A stretch of 53,406 bases of DNA, taken from Roseicella sp. DB1501. GTDB lineage: Bacteria > Pseudomonadota > Alphaproteobacteria > Acetobacterales > Acetobacteraceae. The number at the start of each line of letters is the position of its first letter. Within the stretch, counting starts at the first letter, position 1. Of the stretch, positions 15,327 to 23,811 are shown one piece after another. The stretch covers positions 1-53,406 of the forward strand of contig NZ_JABFHG010000022.1 of the NCBI RefSeq assembly GCF_013112485.1. The letters are read 5' to 3'. Position numbers and translations under genes: made by a program. The notes under the pieces are model-generated. The model had not been told where the DNA came from, searched no databases, and was given only the letters and a program-made list of their open reading frames with translations.

Positions 15327-17135
15327 ATGCCGATCGTGACCGCCCAGACTCCCCGGCGCGCGGAGCCCTTCCGCGCCGTCCTCGCCTTTCTCTGGCGCCA
15401 TTGGTGGCGCCATCCCGCCCTGCTGGCTGCCATCCTGGCCGGCATGACGCTCGCCACCCTGGCCGATGTGCTGGTGCCGGTCTTCGCCGGCGCCCTGGTC
15501 GAGGCCGTCGCCAGTGCCGAGCCTGGCGACCGGGCAAGGGCGCTGGACGCCGCGCTGCGGGCGCTCGGCCTGCTCGCGCTGCTGGGGCTGGCCGTGCTCC
15601 TCGGCCGCGCCTCGGCCATCCTGGCGATCATTGCCCTCACCCTCCGCCTGATGGCGGCGAGCGGCGCCGAGGCCTTCCAGCGGGTGCAGCGCTTCTCCGC
15701 CGACTGGCACGCCAACAGCTTCGCCGGCTCCACCGTGCGCAAGATCAGCCGCGGCATGTGGGCGATCGACCTGCTGAACGACACCATCCTCATCGCCCTG
15801 CTGCCCTCGGCGCTGATGCTGCTCGGCGCGACGCTGCTGCTCGGCGCGCGCTGGCCGCTGATGGGGGCGCTGGTGGCGGCGGGCGGCGTCCTCTACGTCG
15901 TACAGACCGTCCTGCTCTCGCTGCGCTGGGTGGCGCCGGCAGCCCGCCTCTCCAATGCCTGGGACACAAGGCTCGGCGGCGCCATGGCGGATGCGGTCGG
16001 CGCCAATGCGGTGGTCAAGGCCTTCGGGGCGGAGATGCGGGAGGATGCCCGGCTCGCCTGGCTGATCGGCAAGTGGCGGCGCCGCACCGCGCGCAGCTGG
16101 CATCGCGGCACGGTCGCCGAGGCGGCGCAGATCGTCACCATGACGCTGCTGCGGATCGCCATCCTCGGCGCGGCGCTCTGGCTCTGGTGGCACGGCGAGG
16201 CGAGCCCGGGCGACCTCACCACGGTGCTGACCATGTTCTTCATGGTGCAGGGCTACCTGCGCGATGTCGGCTACCACATCAGCAACCTCCAGCGCGGGGT
16301 GAACGAGATGGAGGAGCTGGTGGCGCTGCATGCAACGCCGCTCGGCATCGAGGACGCGCCCGGGGCCCGGCCGATCGCCGTCGGCCGCGGCGAGATCGCC
16401 TTCGAGCGCGTCACCTTCCGCTATGGCGGGCATGCGGAGCCGCTCTACCGCGACCTCGACCTGCGCATCCGGGCCGGCGAGAGCGTCGGCCTGGTCGGGC
16501 CCTCGGGCTCGGGCAAGACCACGCTGGTCAAGCTGATCCAGCGCCTGCACGACGTGACGGAGGGCCGCGTCGTCATCGACGGGCAGGACGTGCGGGGCGC
16601 CAGCCAGGCCTCGCTGCGGGCGCAGATCGCCATCGTCCAGCAGGAGCCGGTGCTGTTCCACCGCTCGATCGGCGAGAACATCGCCTATGCGAGGCCGGGT
16701 GCGACCATGGCGGAGATCCGGCGCGCCGCCGAGTTGGCCAATGCCGACGACTTCATCCGCCGCCTGCCGCGGGGCTACGGCACGCTGGTCGGCGAGCGAG
16801 GGGTGAAGCTCTCGGGCGGGGAGCGGCAGCGGGTGGCGCTGGCCCGCGCCTTCCTCGCCGATGCGCCGATCCTGATCCTGGACGAGGCGACCTCGGCCCT
16901 GGATTCCGAGAGCGAGGCCGCGATCCAGGAGGCGATGGGCCGGCTGCTGCACGGGCGCACCGCCATCGTCATCGCCCACCGTCTCTCCACGGTGCGGGCG
17001 ATGGACCGGATCCTGGTCTTCGACCGGGGCCGGATGGTGGAGGAGGGCACACATGCGGCGCTGGTCGCGCGGCCGGGCGGACTCTACCGGCGCCTGTTCG
17101 AGCGGCAGGCGCTGGAGCTGACGGCGGGGGCCTGA
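15327..17135 (+). CDS. ABC exporter, fused permease-ATPase (MsbA/lipid-type)
   Basis: A half-transporter with its own nucleotide-binding domain that would act as a homodimer in the inner membrane. I chose the ATG at 15327 (MPIVTAQTPRR); earlier in-frame starts at 15252 and 15267 are possible. Residues about 15-320 form a six-helix ABC transmembrane domain. The ATPase follows: Walker A GPSGSGKTT near residue 392, Q-loop IVQQEPVLF, signature LSGGERQRVALARAF near 495, Walker B ILILDEATSALD and the H-loop VIAHRLSTV. All catalytic motifs are intact. Lipid, polysaccharide or drug export is possible; neighbours give no substrate. Its stop faces the metallopeptidase gene 13 bp away, a convergent arrangement. 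Confidence 0.88.
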   Translation: MPIVTAQTPRRAEPFRAVLAFLWRHWWRHPALLAAILAGMTLATLADVLVPVFAGALVEAVASAEPGDRARALDAALRALGLLALLGLAVLLGRASAILAIIALTLRLMAASGAEAFQRVQRFSADWHANSFAGSTVRKISRGMWAIDLLNDTILIALLPSALMLLGATLLLGARWPLMGALVAAGGVLYVVQTVLLSLRWVAPAARLSNAWDTRLGGAMADAVGANAVVKAFGAEMREDARLAWLIGKWRRRTARSWHRGTVAEAAQIVTMTLLRIAILGAALWLWWHGEASPGDLTTVLTMFFMVQGYLRDVGYHISNLQRGVNEMEELVALHATPLGIEDAPGARPIAVGRGEIAFERVTFRYGGHAEPLYRDLDLRIRAGESVGLVGPSGSGKTTLVKLIQRLHDVTEGRVVIDGQDVRGASQASLRAQIAIVQQEPVLFHRSIGENIAYARPGATMAEIRRAAELANADDFIRRLPRGYGTLVGERGVKLSGGERQRVALARAFLADAPILILDEATSALDSESEAAIQEAMGRLLHGRTAIVIAHRLSTVRAMDRILVFDRGRMVEEGTHAALVARPGGLYRRLFERQALELTAGA

Positions 17136-17148
17136 CCCCCGTCGGCGG

Positions 17149-17871
17149 TCAGCCGACCCGCAGCAGGGCCGGCCCGTTCTGCCGCAGCCACTCCACCGCC
17201 GCGTCGCGGTGGGGCGTCAGGCGCTCGACATGCGCCCAGAAGCGCGGGGAGTGGTTCAGCTCCTTCAGATGCGCCACCTCATGCGCCACGACGTAGTCGA
17301 GCACCCAGTCGGGCGCCATCACGAGGCGCCAGGAGAAGGCGAGGGTGCCGTCCGGGGCGCAGGACCCCCAGCGGCTGCGGGTGTCCTTGAGCCGGATGCC
17401 GCGCGGGGCGACGCCGAGCAGCGCCGCATGGCCGGCGGCCAGCACGCGGATGCGCCGCTGCGCCTCGGCCTTCAGGAAGGCGGCGAGCTGGGCGCCGACC
17501 TTGCCCTCCGGCCCGCCGACCAGGATGGCCCCGGCCGCGAGGGTCACGCCCGTCATCTCCGGGTCGTGGCGAATGACGTGCCGCAGCCCGCCGAGCGGCA
17601 ATTCCGAGCCGGGCAGGAGCGGGATGTGCGGGGCGAGGGCGGCGAGGCGCTCGCGCACCCAGGCGGCATGGGTCGCCAACAGCGCCATGCCGGCGCGGCG
17701 GCGGGCCCGCGGTGGGAGGGTCACCACCACCTCCCCGGCGCGGGCATCGATGCGAAGGCTGACCCGGCGGGCGCGGTTGGAGCGGCGCCAGCGCACCGGG
17801 CAGGCCATGGCCTCGGCCGCCCCGGCCAGGGCGCCAGGCAGGGCAATGGTCTCCGCTTCGGTCTGATCCAT
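17149..17871 (-). CDS. YgjP/DUF45-family metallopeptidase-like protein
   Basis: A 240-residue protein of the SprT-like/YgjP (DUF45) family. The zinc site is visible as HEVAHLKELNHSPRFW in the C-terminal third, with HExxH supplying two His and the catalytic Glu and the downstream His a third ligand. RSRWGSCAPDGTLAFSWRL just before it is the other hallmark of the family, and the N-terminal RRSNRARRVSLRID is also typical. Cellular substrates of this family are not established. No signal peptide is present, so it is cytoplasmic. It converges on the ABC exporter gene. Confidence 0.87.
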   Translation of the reverse strand: MDQTEAETIALPGALAGAAEAMACPVRWRRSNRARRVSLRIDARAGEVVVTLPPRARRRAGMALLATHAAWVRERLAALAPHIPLLPGSELPLGGLRHVIRHDPEMTGVTLAAGAILVGGPEGKVGAQLAAFLKAEAQRRIRVLAAGHAALLGVAPRGIRLKDTRSRWGSCAPDGTLAFSWRLVMAPDWVLDYVVAHEVAHLKELNHSPRFWAHVERLTPHRDAAVEWLRQNGPALLRVG

Positions 17872-18006
17872 GGCCTGGAAGATGCAGTCGCCATGGGGTC
17901 AGGTTCAACGGCTTGACATGGATCGTTGCGGAATGACCTGGCAATGTCAGGGCTGGGCGCCGCCTGGCGCCCGGAACGTTCTGCCCCATCCGGCTTCGTT
18001 GCCTCT

Positions 18007-18348
18007 TCAGCCAGGCAACGACTTCAGCTCGGTCTCGACGAAGGAGAGCGGCGCCGTCCCGGCATTGACGACGTTGTGCTCCGTTCCCGCATCCCGGCTA
18101 TAGGACAGGCCGGCCTTCAATTCGGCGGTCATGGTCTGGCCACCCGGCAGTTCGAGCAGCAAGGTCCCGTCGGTCACCGGCACCACCACATAGAGCCAGC
18201 CATGCCGGTGCCAGCCGGTCTCCGCGCCGGGGTTGAAGTCCCAGCGGGTGACTTTCACATGTTCATTGTCGAGCTGCACCGTGCCGGTCGCCGGCTCACG
18301 GCAGCGGAGGGGGCCGCCATCCTGCGGCAGGCCGGAGGTGGCGCTCAT
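18007..18348 (-). CDS. Cupin-domain protein
   Basis: A 113-residue single-domain cupin. Motif 1 is present as PGAETGWHRHGWLYVVVPVTDG and the second motif region as GLSYSRDAGTEHNVVNAG. Histidines in both could bind a metal, and AGTEHNVVN supplies the usual second-motif His. Start ATG overlaps the stop of the DapA-like gene by four bases, so the pair is translationally coupled. Small cupins of this kind often act as isomerases or ligand-binding accessory proteins of a sugar-acid pathway. Coupling to the aldolase suggests a shared pathway, but the reaction is unknown. Confidence 0.78.
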   Translation of the reverse strand: MSATSGLPQDGGPLRCREPATGTVQLDNEHVKVTRWDFNPGAETGWHRHGWLYVVVPVTDGTLLLELPGGQTMTAELKAGLSYSRDAGTEHNVVNAGTAPLSFVETELKSLPG

Positions 18349-19286
18349 GCCGCGTCCCGCTTCGCCGGGGTGAGGCCGGGCAGCGGCAGAGCCCCGGCCT
18401 TCTGCCAGGCGGCCCAGACTGCCTCAGCCTGCTCGCGCGTCAGCTTCAGATGCGGCGGGCGGATGGTGCGCCAGCTATCGTCGCCGGTGGAGCGGGCGAT
18501 GATCTCCCGCAGCCCGGGGATCAGCGGTACCGAGGTCGCCGCCCGGCGGGTCGCGGTCAGCACGGCCTGCGCCGCATCCGCCTCCGGCCCGGTCCGCTTC
18601 GCATAGACGATGCCGCCCCAGTGGCTGTTGGCGTTGGAGGCCGCGGTGATGCAGCCGGCGCCGCCCTCGGCGAGGATGCGCTGCAGGTACTCGTCCGAGC
18701 CGGAATAGACCTCGAAGCCGTCGCGGGCGAAGGCGTCGATCATCGCCTTCATGTTGGCATGGTCGCCGCTGGAATCCTTCACGCCGCGGATGGTGCCGGG
18801 ATAGGCCTTCAGCAGCCGCTCGATCAGGGCGAGGCTGAAGGGCACCGCCGATTGCTGAGGGAAGTTGTAGAGATAGAGCGCGATGCCGCCGCCGACGCGC
18901 TGGATGACCTCGGAGAAATAGGCGAACAGCCCGTCATCGCTCGGGGCCTTGTAGTAGAAGGGCGGCAGGACCAGCACACCGCGGCAGCCCTGGGCCTTGG
19001 CGTGCAGCGTCAGCTCGACCGTGTCGGTCAGGTTGGCCGTGCCGGTGCCCGGCATCAGCACTGTGGCCGGGACGCCCTGGGCGATCAGCCCTTCCAGCAC
19101 CTGCTTGCGCTCCTGCAGGCCGAGGCTGTTCGCCTCGCCGGTGGTGCCGAGCACGCCGAGGCCGTTGCAGCCATGCGCCAGCAGCCACCGGGCATGCGCC
19201 GCCATGCGCACCGGATCCGGCGAGAGATCGGGCGTCATGGCCGTCAGGATGGCGGCGTTCACGCCGCCGAAGAGGGCGTCCTGCAT
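18345..19286 (-). CDS. DapA/NanA-superfamily aldolase (dihydrodipicolinate synthase-like)
   Basis: Start placed at 19286 (MQDALFGGVNAAILTAMTPD), where family homology begins; the frame continues upstream through repeat A2. The 313-residue TIM-barrel protein has GVLGTTGEANSL at residues 44-55, the tyrosine strand LYLYNFPQQSAVPF, and Schiff-base Lys170 in GVKDSSGDHANM. The superfamily condenses or cleaves pyruvate with an aldehyde. The presence of a cupin partner rather than lysine-pathway genes suggests a catabolic aldolase, such as 2-keto-3-deoxy sugar acid or hydroxyproline type, rather than true DapA. Substrate not determined by visible residues. Confidence 0.83.
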   Translation of the reverse strand: MQDALFGGVNAAILTAMTPDLSPDPVRMAAHARWLLAHGCNGLGVLGTTGEANSLGLQERKQVLEGLIAQGVPATVLMPGTGTANLTDTVELTLHAKAQGCRGVLVLPPFYYKAPSDDGLFAYFSEVIQRVGGGIALYLYNFPQQSAVPFSLALIERLLKAYPGTIRGVKDSSGDHANMKAMIDAFARDGFEVYSGSDEYLQRILAEGGAGCITAASNANSHWGGIVYAKRTGPEADAAQAVLTATRRAATSVPLIPGLREIIARSTGDDSWRTIRPPHLKLTREQAEAVWAAWQKAGALPLPGLTPAKRDAA

Positions 19287-19333
19287 GAGCTTGTCCTTGT
19301 ACAACGGCCGTTGATGGTGACCCAGCAACAGCC

Positions 19334-19436
19334 CCCATTGGTGTCGCCTTGGCGCCGGGCGCAACCTCCGGTCTGCTTGGCTGCGCGACAGATGCCGCGG
19401 GCCTCGGACCGGTCGGGCGGCCGGTCCGTTGTCCTT
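19334..19436 (-). repeat. Multi-hairpin intergenic repeat, copy A2 (diverged)
   Basis: Read on the minus strand it shares the core AGCCAAGCAGACCGGAGGTT followed by GCGCCCGGCG with copy A1, preceded by GGTCCGAGGCCCGCGG as in copy A3. It lies between the CPBP protease stop (19500) and the DapA-like start. The hairpins are less perfect than in A1 and A4. Confidence 0.6.
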
Positions 19437-19499
19437 ATGCGCCGGCCTCGCGGCCTTCGTCGCGCGCTCCGGCATGGGCGTCAACCATGCGAGCTACTC

Positions 19500-20279
19500 T
19501 CAGCCGAGGCCGAGCTTCAGGCTGGCGCTCATCACCGCGCCGCAATTCCAGGCCGCATGCATCGCGATGCCCAGGCGCGGCGAGCCGCTGCGCTCGCGTG
19601 CCCAGCCGAGCAGCAGCGCCATGGGCAGGAGGGCCAGCATGCCGAGCGGGCCGCGCAGATGCGAGGCGATCCAGAGCCCGCCGGTCGCCACGCCGCGCAG
19701 CGCCGCGGACCGGGATCCGAGCCGGCGCCAGAGCCAGTGGCGGAAGAACAGCTCCTCGCCGACCGGTGCCAGGACGACCACGACGGCAAGGCTGAGGATC
19801 GAGGCGAGCGCGGCCAGGCCCGGATGCGCCATCGCCTCCCGAATGACGGTGCCGGGGGACGGCGCCGCGGTCGGCCCGGGCACGGGAGTGGGCACGGGGG
19901 TGGGCATCGGGTCCGGCCTGGAGGATGGCGCCGGTTGCGAGACCGGGAATGACCAGGTGAGGTGCACCAGGCCCGCGCCGCCGACCAGGCAGAGCAGCAC
20001 CAGGGCAAGGCCGGGGAGCCAGCCGAGGCCCGGCGCGGGCGCGGCGGGCGGCAGGCGCCGCAGCCCGCGCCAGGCCGCGACGAGCCAGACAATCTGGCCG
20101 ATTGCGATGCCGCTGCCCGAGGCGAGCGCGGCGCCGATCAGCGGCGGCACGCCCAGCCGACGCAGCAGCGCACCGGCCAGCCACATGGCCAGCGACACGG
20201 CGAGGATCGCGGCGAGGAGCCAGGCGAGGCAGCTGCCGATGATCCGCCAGACCGATTCCGGCGCGGCCGACCGGCTCAT
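19500..20279 (-). CDS. CPBP-family intramembrane metalloprotease
   Basis: A 259-residue multi-pass membrane protein; start placed at MSRSAAPESV (20279), although GGAGG abuts that ATG so closely that the exact start is uncertain. Motif 1 of the CPBP (CAAX protease/bacteriocin-processing, Abi) family is GEELFFRHWLWRRL. Motif 2 is IASHLRG, and HAAWN supplies the last metal-site residues. An unusual periplasmic or cytoplasmic loop is Pro-rich (PMPTPVPTPVPGP). Family members process prenylated peptides or act in immunity and signalling; nothing here indicates which. It follows the YcgN-like gene by 55 bp on the same strand. Confidence 0.82.
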   Translation of the reverse strand: MSRSAAPESVWRIIGSCLAWLLAAILAVSLAMWLAGALLRRLGVPPLIGAALASGSGIAIGQIVWLVAAWRGLRRLPPAAPAPGLGWLPGLALVLLCLVGGAGLVHLTWSFPVSQPAPSSRPDPMPTPVPTPVPGPTAAPSPGTVIREAMAHPGLAALASILSLAVVVVLAPVGEELFFRHWLWRRLGSRSAALRGVATGGLWIASHLRGPLGMLALLPMALLLGWARERSGSPRLGIAMHAAWNCGAVMSASLKLGLG

Positions 20280-20334
20280 CCTCCGGCCCGCAACGGCCTC
20301 GGCCGAGCCGGGCCGATGCGCGCCGGGCGGGCGG

Positions 20335-20817
20335 TCACGGCGTCTCCGGCGGCGTGCTGCGCTTGCCGCGCGGCACCTGTCCGGGCCAGCGGACGATGTG
20401 GTCCTCGAAGGCGCCGGCATCGCGCTCGCGGACCGCCTTGCCGCGCACCGAGACGCCGGCCTCGTGCACCGTTTCGGGATCGCCGGAGATCAGCGGGTGC
20501 CACCAGGCGAGATCCTTGCCCTCCGCCACCAGGCGGTAGGCGCAGGTCGGCGGCAGCCAGTCGATCCGGCGCAGGCGGCGCGGCGTGAGCTTGACGCAAT
20601 CCGGCACCCAGGCCTGGCGGTTCGCGTAGTCGGCGCAGCGGCAGGTCGGAATGTTCAGTAGCCGGCAGGCGACGTTGGTGAAGGCGATCTCATCGGTCTC
20701 GTCGTCGCGCAGCTTGTGCAGGCAGCAGCGGCCGCAGCCGTCGCACAGGCTTTCCCATTCGCTGCGCGCCATGCGCTCGAGCGGCTTGGTCTTCCAGAAG
20801 GGCTTGGGCTCGGACAC
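20335..20817 (-). CDS. YcgN/UPF0260-family cysteine-cluster protein
   Basis: A 160-residue cytoplasmic protein beginning [16 protein letters not shown], the usual YcgN N-terminus. The cysteine-rich signature [14 protein letters not shown] lies at about residues 25-38. Further conserved cysteines are in [21 protein letters not shown] and PTCAY, and [11 protein letters not shown] is a family motif. The cysteine pattern suggests an Fe-S or zinc cluster; the function of the family is not established. Length is typical (about 150-160). Same strand and close to the CPBP gene, so possibly co-transcribed. Confidence 0.9.
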   Translation of the reverse strand: MSEPKPFWKTKPLERMARSEWESLCDGCGRCCLHKLRDDETDEIAFTNVACRLLNIPTCRCADYANRQAWVPDCVKLTPRRLRRIDWLPPTCAYRLVAEGKDLAWWHPLISGDPETVHEAGVSVRGKAVRERDAGAFEDHIVRWPGQVPRGKRSTPPETP

Positions 20818-20884
20818 GGGGCCAGCCTAGAGCAGATCGCCGGCCGGCGCGAACGTCCGGCCTGGCCGGATGCCGTCCGGAGGA

Positions 20885-21130
20885 TCACTCCTCGGTGCCG
20901 GGCGAGCCGGACCCGCCCCCTGCCGATCCGGGGCAGACATCGGGTCGCGGCCGGCTACGCTGGGCGGGCGGCACCTTGCAGTCATTCACCCGTTGCTCGT
21001 CCGCGCCCTTCCCGCCCAGGCGCTCCTTTCCGGTGCGCAGGGCAGGGTGCCCGGCCGGGGACGGCGATGCGGCAGCCAGAAGGGCGGCCACCGGGGACAG
21101 GATCAGGACGCGGCGGCGCGGCATCGGCAT
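20885..21130 (-). CDS. Small secreted hypothetical protein
   Basis: The start at MPMPRRRVLILSP (21130) follows GTGGGGGA. The product of about 81 residues has a Sec-type signal (VLILSPVAALLAAASPSPA) and a short mature part with GGKGADEQRVNDCKVPPAQR and a second cysteine near the end. That could allow one disulfide in the periplasm. I do not recognise the family. The orderly signal peptide and plausible ribosome site favour a real gene over a chance frame. It lies 67 bp before the YcgN-like gene on the same strand. Confidence 0.5.
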   Translation of the reverse strand: MPMPRRRVLILSPVAALLAAASPSPAGHPALRTGKERLGGKGADEQRVNDCKVPPAQRSRPRPDVCPGSAGGGSGSPGTEE

Positions 21131-21211
21131 TCCCCCACGGGTCGGGCCGCAGCCTTCCATGGTCGCGCGCCGCCCGCCATCCGCCCGTTGCGGCGATCCG
21201 CGGTCGCGGCG

Positions 21212-22042
21212 TCAGCGCCGCGGGCCGGCGATCGGCGGCAGAGGGCTGCTCTGCACCGCGCCGGCACCCGCGGCGGGGCGCTCCGCCGGCAAGGCGGCCG
21301 GCGAAGCGGGTGGCGAAGTGGGCGGCGCCTGGGCCGACGCTGCGCCCTCCGGCGTGCCGAAGCGCATCAGCATCGCCCGCAGCGGATCGGCGCCGGGATT
21401 GTGCGCCTGCATCGCCACCACGATCTGCCGCGGCGAGACCTCCTGCCGGTAATAGGCCCGATTCAGCTCGCTGCGGGCCGAGAGCAGCGAGCCCTCCAGC
21501 GCGATGCCGGCGAAGAGGCCGCGGCTGCGGGCGAAGGCGATGATGTCGGCGCCGGCGGCCGCGGTGGTCGAGCCCTCGACGCCGGCGCCGATGGTGGCGA
21601 CGGCCATGGCGGCATCGGCGCCGAACTTGAACTGGCTGTCCATCAGCGCGGTCAGCGCCCGGTCGGACATGATCAGCATCAGCACCTGCATGTCCTGCAC
21701 GCCGATCTGCAGACCGAGGCTGCCCGAGGCCATGCCGTAGAAGGCCGGTGAGGACCAGGAGCCGGCGGCGTCGCGGCCGAGCAGCACGCAGCCGCCGCCC
21801 TCGCCGCCCAGGATGAAGCCGGCGCGGAAGACGCGCGGGCAGATCATGGCGGCGCGGGCGCGGCGGAGGAAGCGCTGCGCATCGGCGATCGCCTGGGCGT
21901 CGCCGGTGGTCAGCAGCTCCTGCACCGTCAGCGCGCTGCGGTCGACCAGCTCCTGCGCCTCGCCGGCATCCTGTGCCCAGGCTGGAGACAGGCCTGGCAA
22001 CAGGCCAAGCAGCAGGAGCAGCCCGGCGAGCAGGCGCCGCAT
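21212..22042 (-). CDS. SYLF (Ysc84) domain protein, secreted
   Basis: A 276-residue protein with a cleavable Sec signal (LLAGLLLLLGLLPGLSPAWA). One SYLF/Ysc84 domain covers about residues 25-215, including FLRRARAAMICPRVFRAGF, GGEGGGCVLLGRD, GSWSSPAFYG, LGLQIGVQDMQ and EGSLLSARSELNRAYY. A Pro/Ala-rich tail follows. SYLF domains in other organisms bind phosphoinositides or actin; bacterial versions are exported proteins of unknown role. Its start overlaps the stop of the upstream paralogue (TGATG), so the two are coupled. Identity with the neighbour is high over the whole domain, indicating tandem duplication. Confidence 0.86.
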   Translation of the reverse strand: MRRLLAGLLLLLGLLPGLSPAWAQDAGEAQELVDRSALTVQELLTTGDAQAIADAQRFLRRARAAMICPRVFRAGFILGGEGGGCVLLGRDAAGSWSSPAFYGMASGSLGLQIGVQDMQVLMLIMSDRALTALMDSQFKFGADAAMAVATIGAGVEGSTTAAAGADIIAFARSRGLFAGIALEGSLLSARSELNRAYYRQEVSPRQIVVAMQAHNPGADPLRAMLMRFGTPEGAASAQAPPTSPPASPAALPAERPAAGAGAVQSSPLPPIAGPRR

Positions 22043-22863
22043 CAGCGGAGCGGCGGCAGGGTCGATTGCTGCACCGGCCCACTGCCGAGCGTCTGGCCGG
22101 GCGTGATGCCGGCCGGGTTGCCGTTGGCCTGAGCCGGGGTCATCGCAGGGGCCGCCGCGCTGCCGCCCGGGCTGCCGAAGCGCATCAGCGCCGCCCGCAG
22201 CGGATCGGCGCCGGGGTTGTAGACCCGCATGGCGACGACGATCTCGCGCGGCCCGACCTCCTGCCGGTAATAGGCGCGGTTCCACTCGCTACGGGCCGAG
22301 AGCAGCGAGCCTTCCAGGGTCAGGCCGGCAAAGAGGCCGCGGGCCCGGGCGAAGGCGACGATGTCGCCGCCGACCGCCGTCGTGGTCGCCCCCGAGACCG
22401 AGCCGCCGACGGTGGCGACCGCGATGGAGGCATCGGCGCCGAGCTTGAGCTGGCTGTCCAGCACCGCGTTCAGCGCCCGCTGGTTCATGATCAGCATCAG
22501 CACCTGCGCATCCTGGATGCCGGCCTGCAGGCCGAAGCTGCCGGAGCCGATGGTGTAGAAGGCCGGCGAGGACCAGGAGCCGGCGGCGTCGCGGCCGACG
22601 AGCACGCAGCCGCCGCCCTCGCCGCCGAAGAAGAAGCCGGCGCGGAAGATGCGCGGGCAGATCATGGCGGCGCGGGCGCGGCGCAGCAGGCTCTGGGCGT
22701 TCAGCTTGTCGTTGCCCTCGCCCAGGATCTCCTGGATGGAGAGGGTGGCGCGGTCGACCAGCGCCTGCTCCTCCCCCGCGCTTGGCGGGCTGCTGGCGCA
22801 GCCGGACAGGGCGGCCAGCACGAGGCCCAGCGCCGCCAGACGCCGCTTGATGAGACGCCGCAT
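22042..22863 (-). CDS. SYLF (Ysc84) domain lipoprotein
   Basis: Start ATG at 22863 follows AGGGGGTGTTC. The 273-residue precursor has a lipoprotein signal ending in LAALSGCASS, so Cys20 should be lipidated and the protein anchored to a membrane. The SYLF domain spans about residues 30-215 (LLRRARAAMICPRIFRAGF, GGEGGGCVLVGRD, SFGLQAGIQDAQ, LEGSLLSARSEWNRAYY). A low-complexity tail rich in Pro, Ala, Gly and Gln follows. Together with the secreted paralogue downstream it forms a coupled pair, one lipid-anchored and one soluble, perhaps partners in one envelope assembly. The upstream gap contains repeat A3. Confidence 0.87.
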   Translation of the reverse strand: MRRLIKRRLAALGLVLAALSGCASSPPSAGEEQALVDRATLSIQEILGEGNDKLNAQSLLRRARAAMICPRIFRAGFFFGGEGGGCVLVGRDAAGSWSSPAFYTIGSGSFGLQAGIQDAQVLMLIMNQRALNAVLDSQLKLGADASIAVATVGGSVSGATTTAVGGDIVAFARARGLFAGLTLEGSLLSARSEWNRAYYRQEVGPREIVVAMRVYNPGADPLRAALMRFGSPGGSAAAPAMTPAQANGNPAGITPGQTLGSGPVQQSTLPPLR

Positions 22864-23014
22864 GAACACCCCCTGACAAACCCCCGGAATTGACGCGACG
22901 TTACCGGGTCGGCGCCGACTCTCCAAGGGTTGTGGGCCCGGCGTTGCGGCAGGCGCTGCCGATTTTGGCGCCAGGCCAACTTCTGCTGACGCTTCTGACG
23001 CGTAACCGCATCAG

Positions 23015-23133
23015 GGGCCCTTCAGACGCCAAGCGCAAACCTCCGGTTTGCCTGGGCCTTCGCCGCGCTTGCGGCGGGCCCCATTCGGGGCCTCGGACCG
23101 ATCCGTTGGGATTATTCCCAGTGGGATTATTCC
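23015..23133 (-). repeat. Multi-hairpin intergenic repeat, copy A3
   Basis: On the minus strand: two copies of TGGGAATAATCCCA, GGCCCCGAATGGGGCC, GCCGC/GCGGC, then GCAAACCGGAGGTTTGC and GCTTGGCGTCTGAAGGG. The GAAT-loop hairpin and the GCAAACC hairpin correspond to those in A1. The histidine-phosphatase TAA stop lies inside the first TGGGAATAATCCCA unit, so again the gene ends inside the element. Confidence 0.75.
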
Positions 23134-23765
23134 CAATCAGGCGGGGTCCAGGGCTCCTCGTTCACCGCGGCGATGCGCCAGTCCGCCCCGACCCGTTCCA
23201 GCCGCGTCAGGCCGAGGTTGCGGATGGAGAAGGCGAGCGCCTGGTGGCCGGTCAGGCCGAGCGCATGGGCGAGGGAGGCGCGGATCGAGCCGCCATGGGC
23301 GACAATCACCACATCGCCGCCGGCATGCGCCGCCACCAGCCGCTCGAGCGCCGCGCCGACCCGCGCCTGCAGGTCGGCGAAGCTCTCGCCGCCGGGCGGC
23401 GTCTCCTCGGCGGCATGCGGCCAGAAGGGGTGCGGCGCGTGGCGCAGCCGGACGGCCAGCGCCTCATGCGCGATGCCCTGCCACTCGCCGAGATGCTGCT
23501 CCGCCAGGTCGGGCTCGATCTCGAGCTCCTGCTCGGGATAGCCGGCGGCGAAGATGGCGGCGGCGGTGGCGCGGGTGCGGGCGAGGTTGGTGACGACCCA
23601 ATGCGCCGGCCGCGGCAGGCGGAAGGCGAGCCAGCGATAGAGCGCCGCCTCCTGCCGCAGGGCGAGGTCGCAGAGGGCGACATCCAGGCTGCCGTAGAAG
23701 GTGGCGCGCGCCGAGGGCTCGACGAGGGCGTGGCGGATGAGGAAGAGGCGGGTCGGGTCGGGCAC
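23127..23765 (-). CDS. Histidine phosphatase (phosphoglycerate mutase-like)
   Basis: A 212-residue cytoplasmic enzyme of the histidine-phosphatase superfamily. The N-terminal phosphohistidine motif is LFLIRHALVEP (RHA instead of the usual RHG) at about residues 7-17. TNLARTRATAAAI follows, then the acid GEWQG near 93, the second His in VIVAHGGSIRASL near 155, and GGESFADLQARV. The active-site set is complete. Relatives dephosphorylate small metabolites, including alpha-ribazole phosphate (CobC) and sugar phosphates; no cobalamin genes are nearby. The last codons run into the TGGGAATAATCCCA unit of repeat A3. Confidence 0.85.
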   Translation of the reverse strand: MPDPTRLFLIRHALVEPSARATFYGSLDVALCDLALRQEAALYRWLAFRLPRPAHWVVTNLARTRATAAAIFAAGYPEQELEIEPDLAEQHLGEWQGIAHEALAVRLRHAPHPFWPHAAEETPPGGESFADLQARVGAALERLVAAHAGGDVVIVAHGGSIRASLAHALGLTGHQALAFSIRNLGLTRLERVGADWRIAAVNEEPWTPPDWE

Positions 23766-23811
23766 GCCCGCGATGTAGCAGGGTCGCGCCCGGCGCCATA
23801 GCGGCGGCGCG

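Noticed and set aside
15327-17135. Assignment as msbA proper
   Set aside because: The ABC fold is clear but nothing in sequence or neighbourhood (no lpxK or waaA) points to lipid A; left as an unspecified exporter.
18345-19286. Calling the aldolase dapA of lysine biosynthesis
   Set aside because: The superfamily motifs do not decide the substrate, and the coupled cupin and absence of lysine genes argue for a catabolic role.
22864-23014. A sigma-70 promoter (TTGGAG, 17-bp spacer, TAACGT) before the SYLF lipoprotein
   Set aside because: Each box matches only three of six consensus bases, which is not above chance.
23104-23137. Paired TGGGAATAATCCCA units as a minimal CRISPR-like array
   Set aside because: Only two abutting units without spacers, part of repeat A3, and no cas gene in the window.
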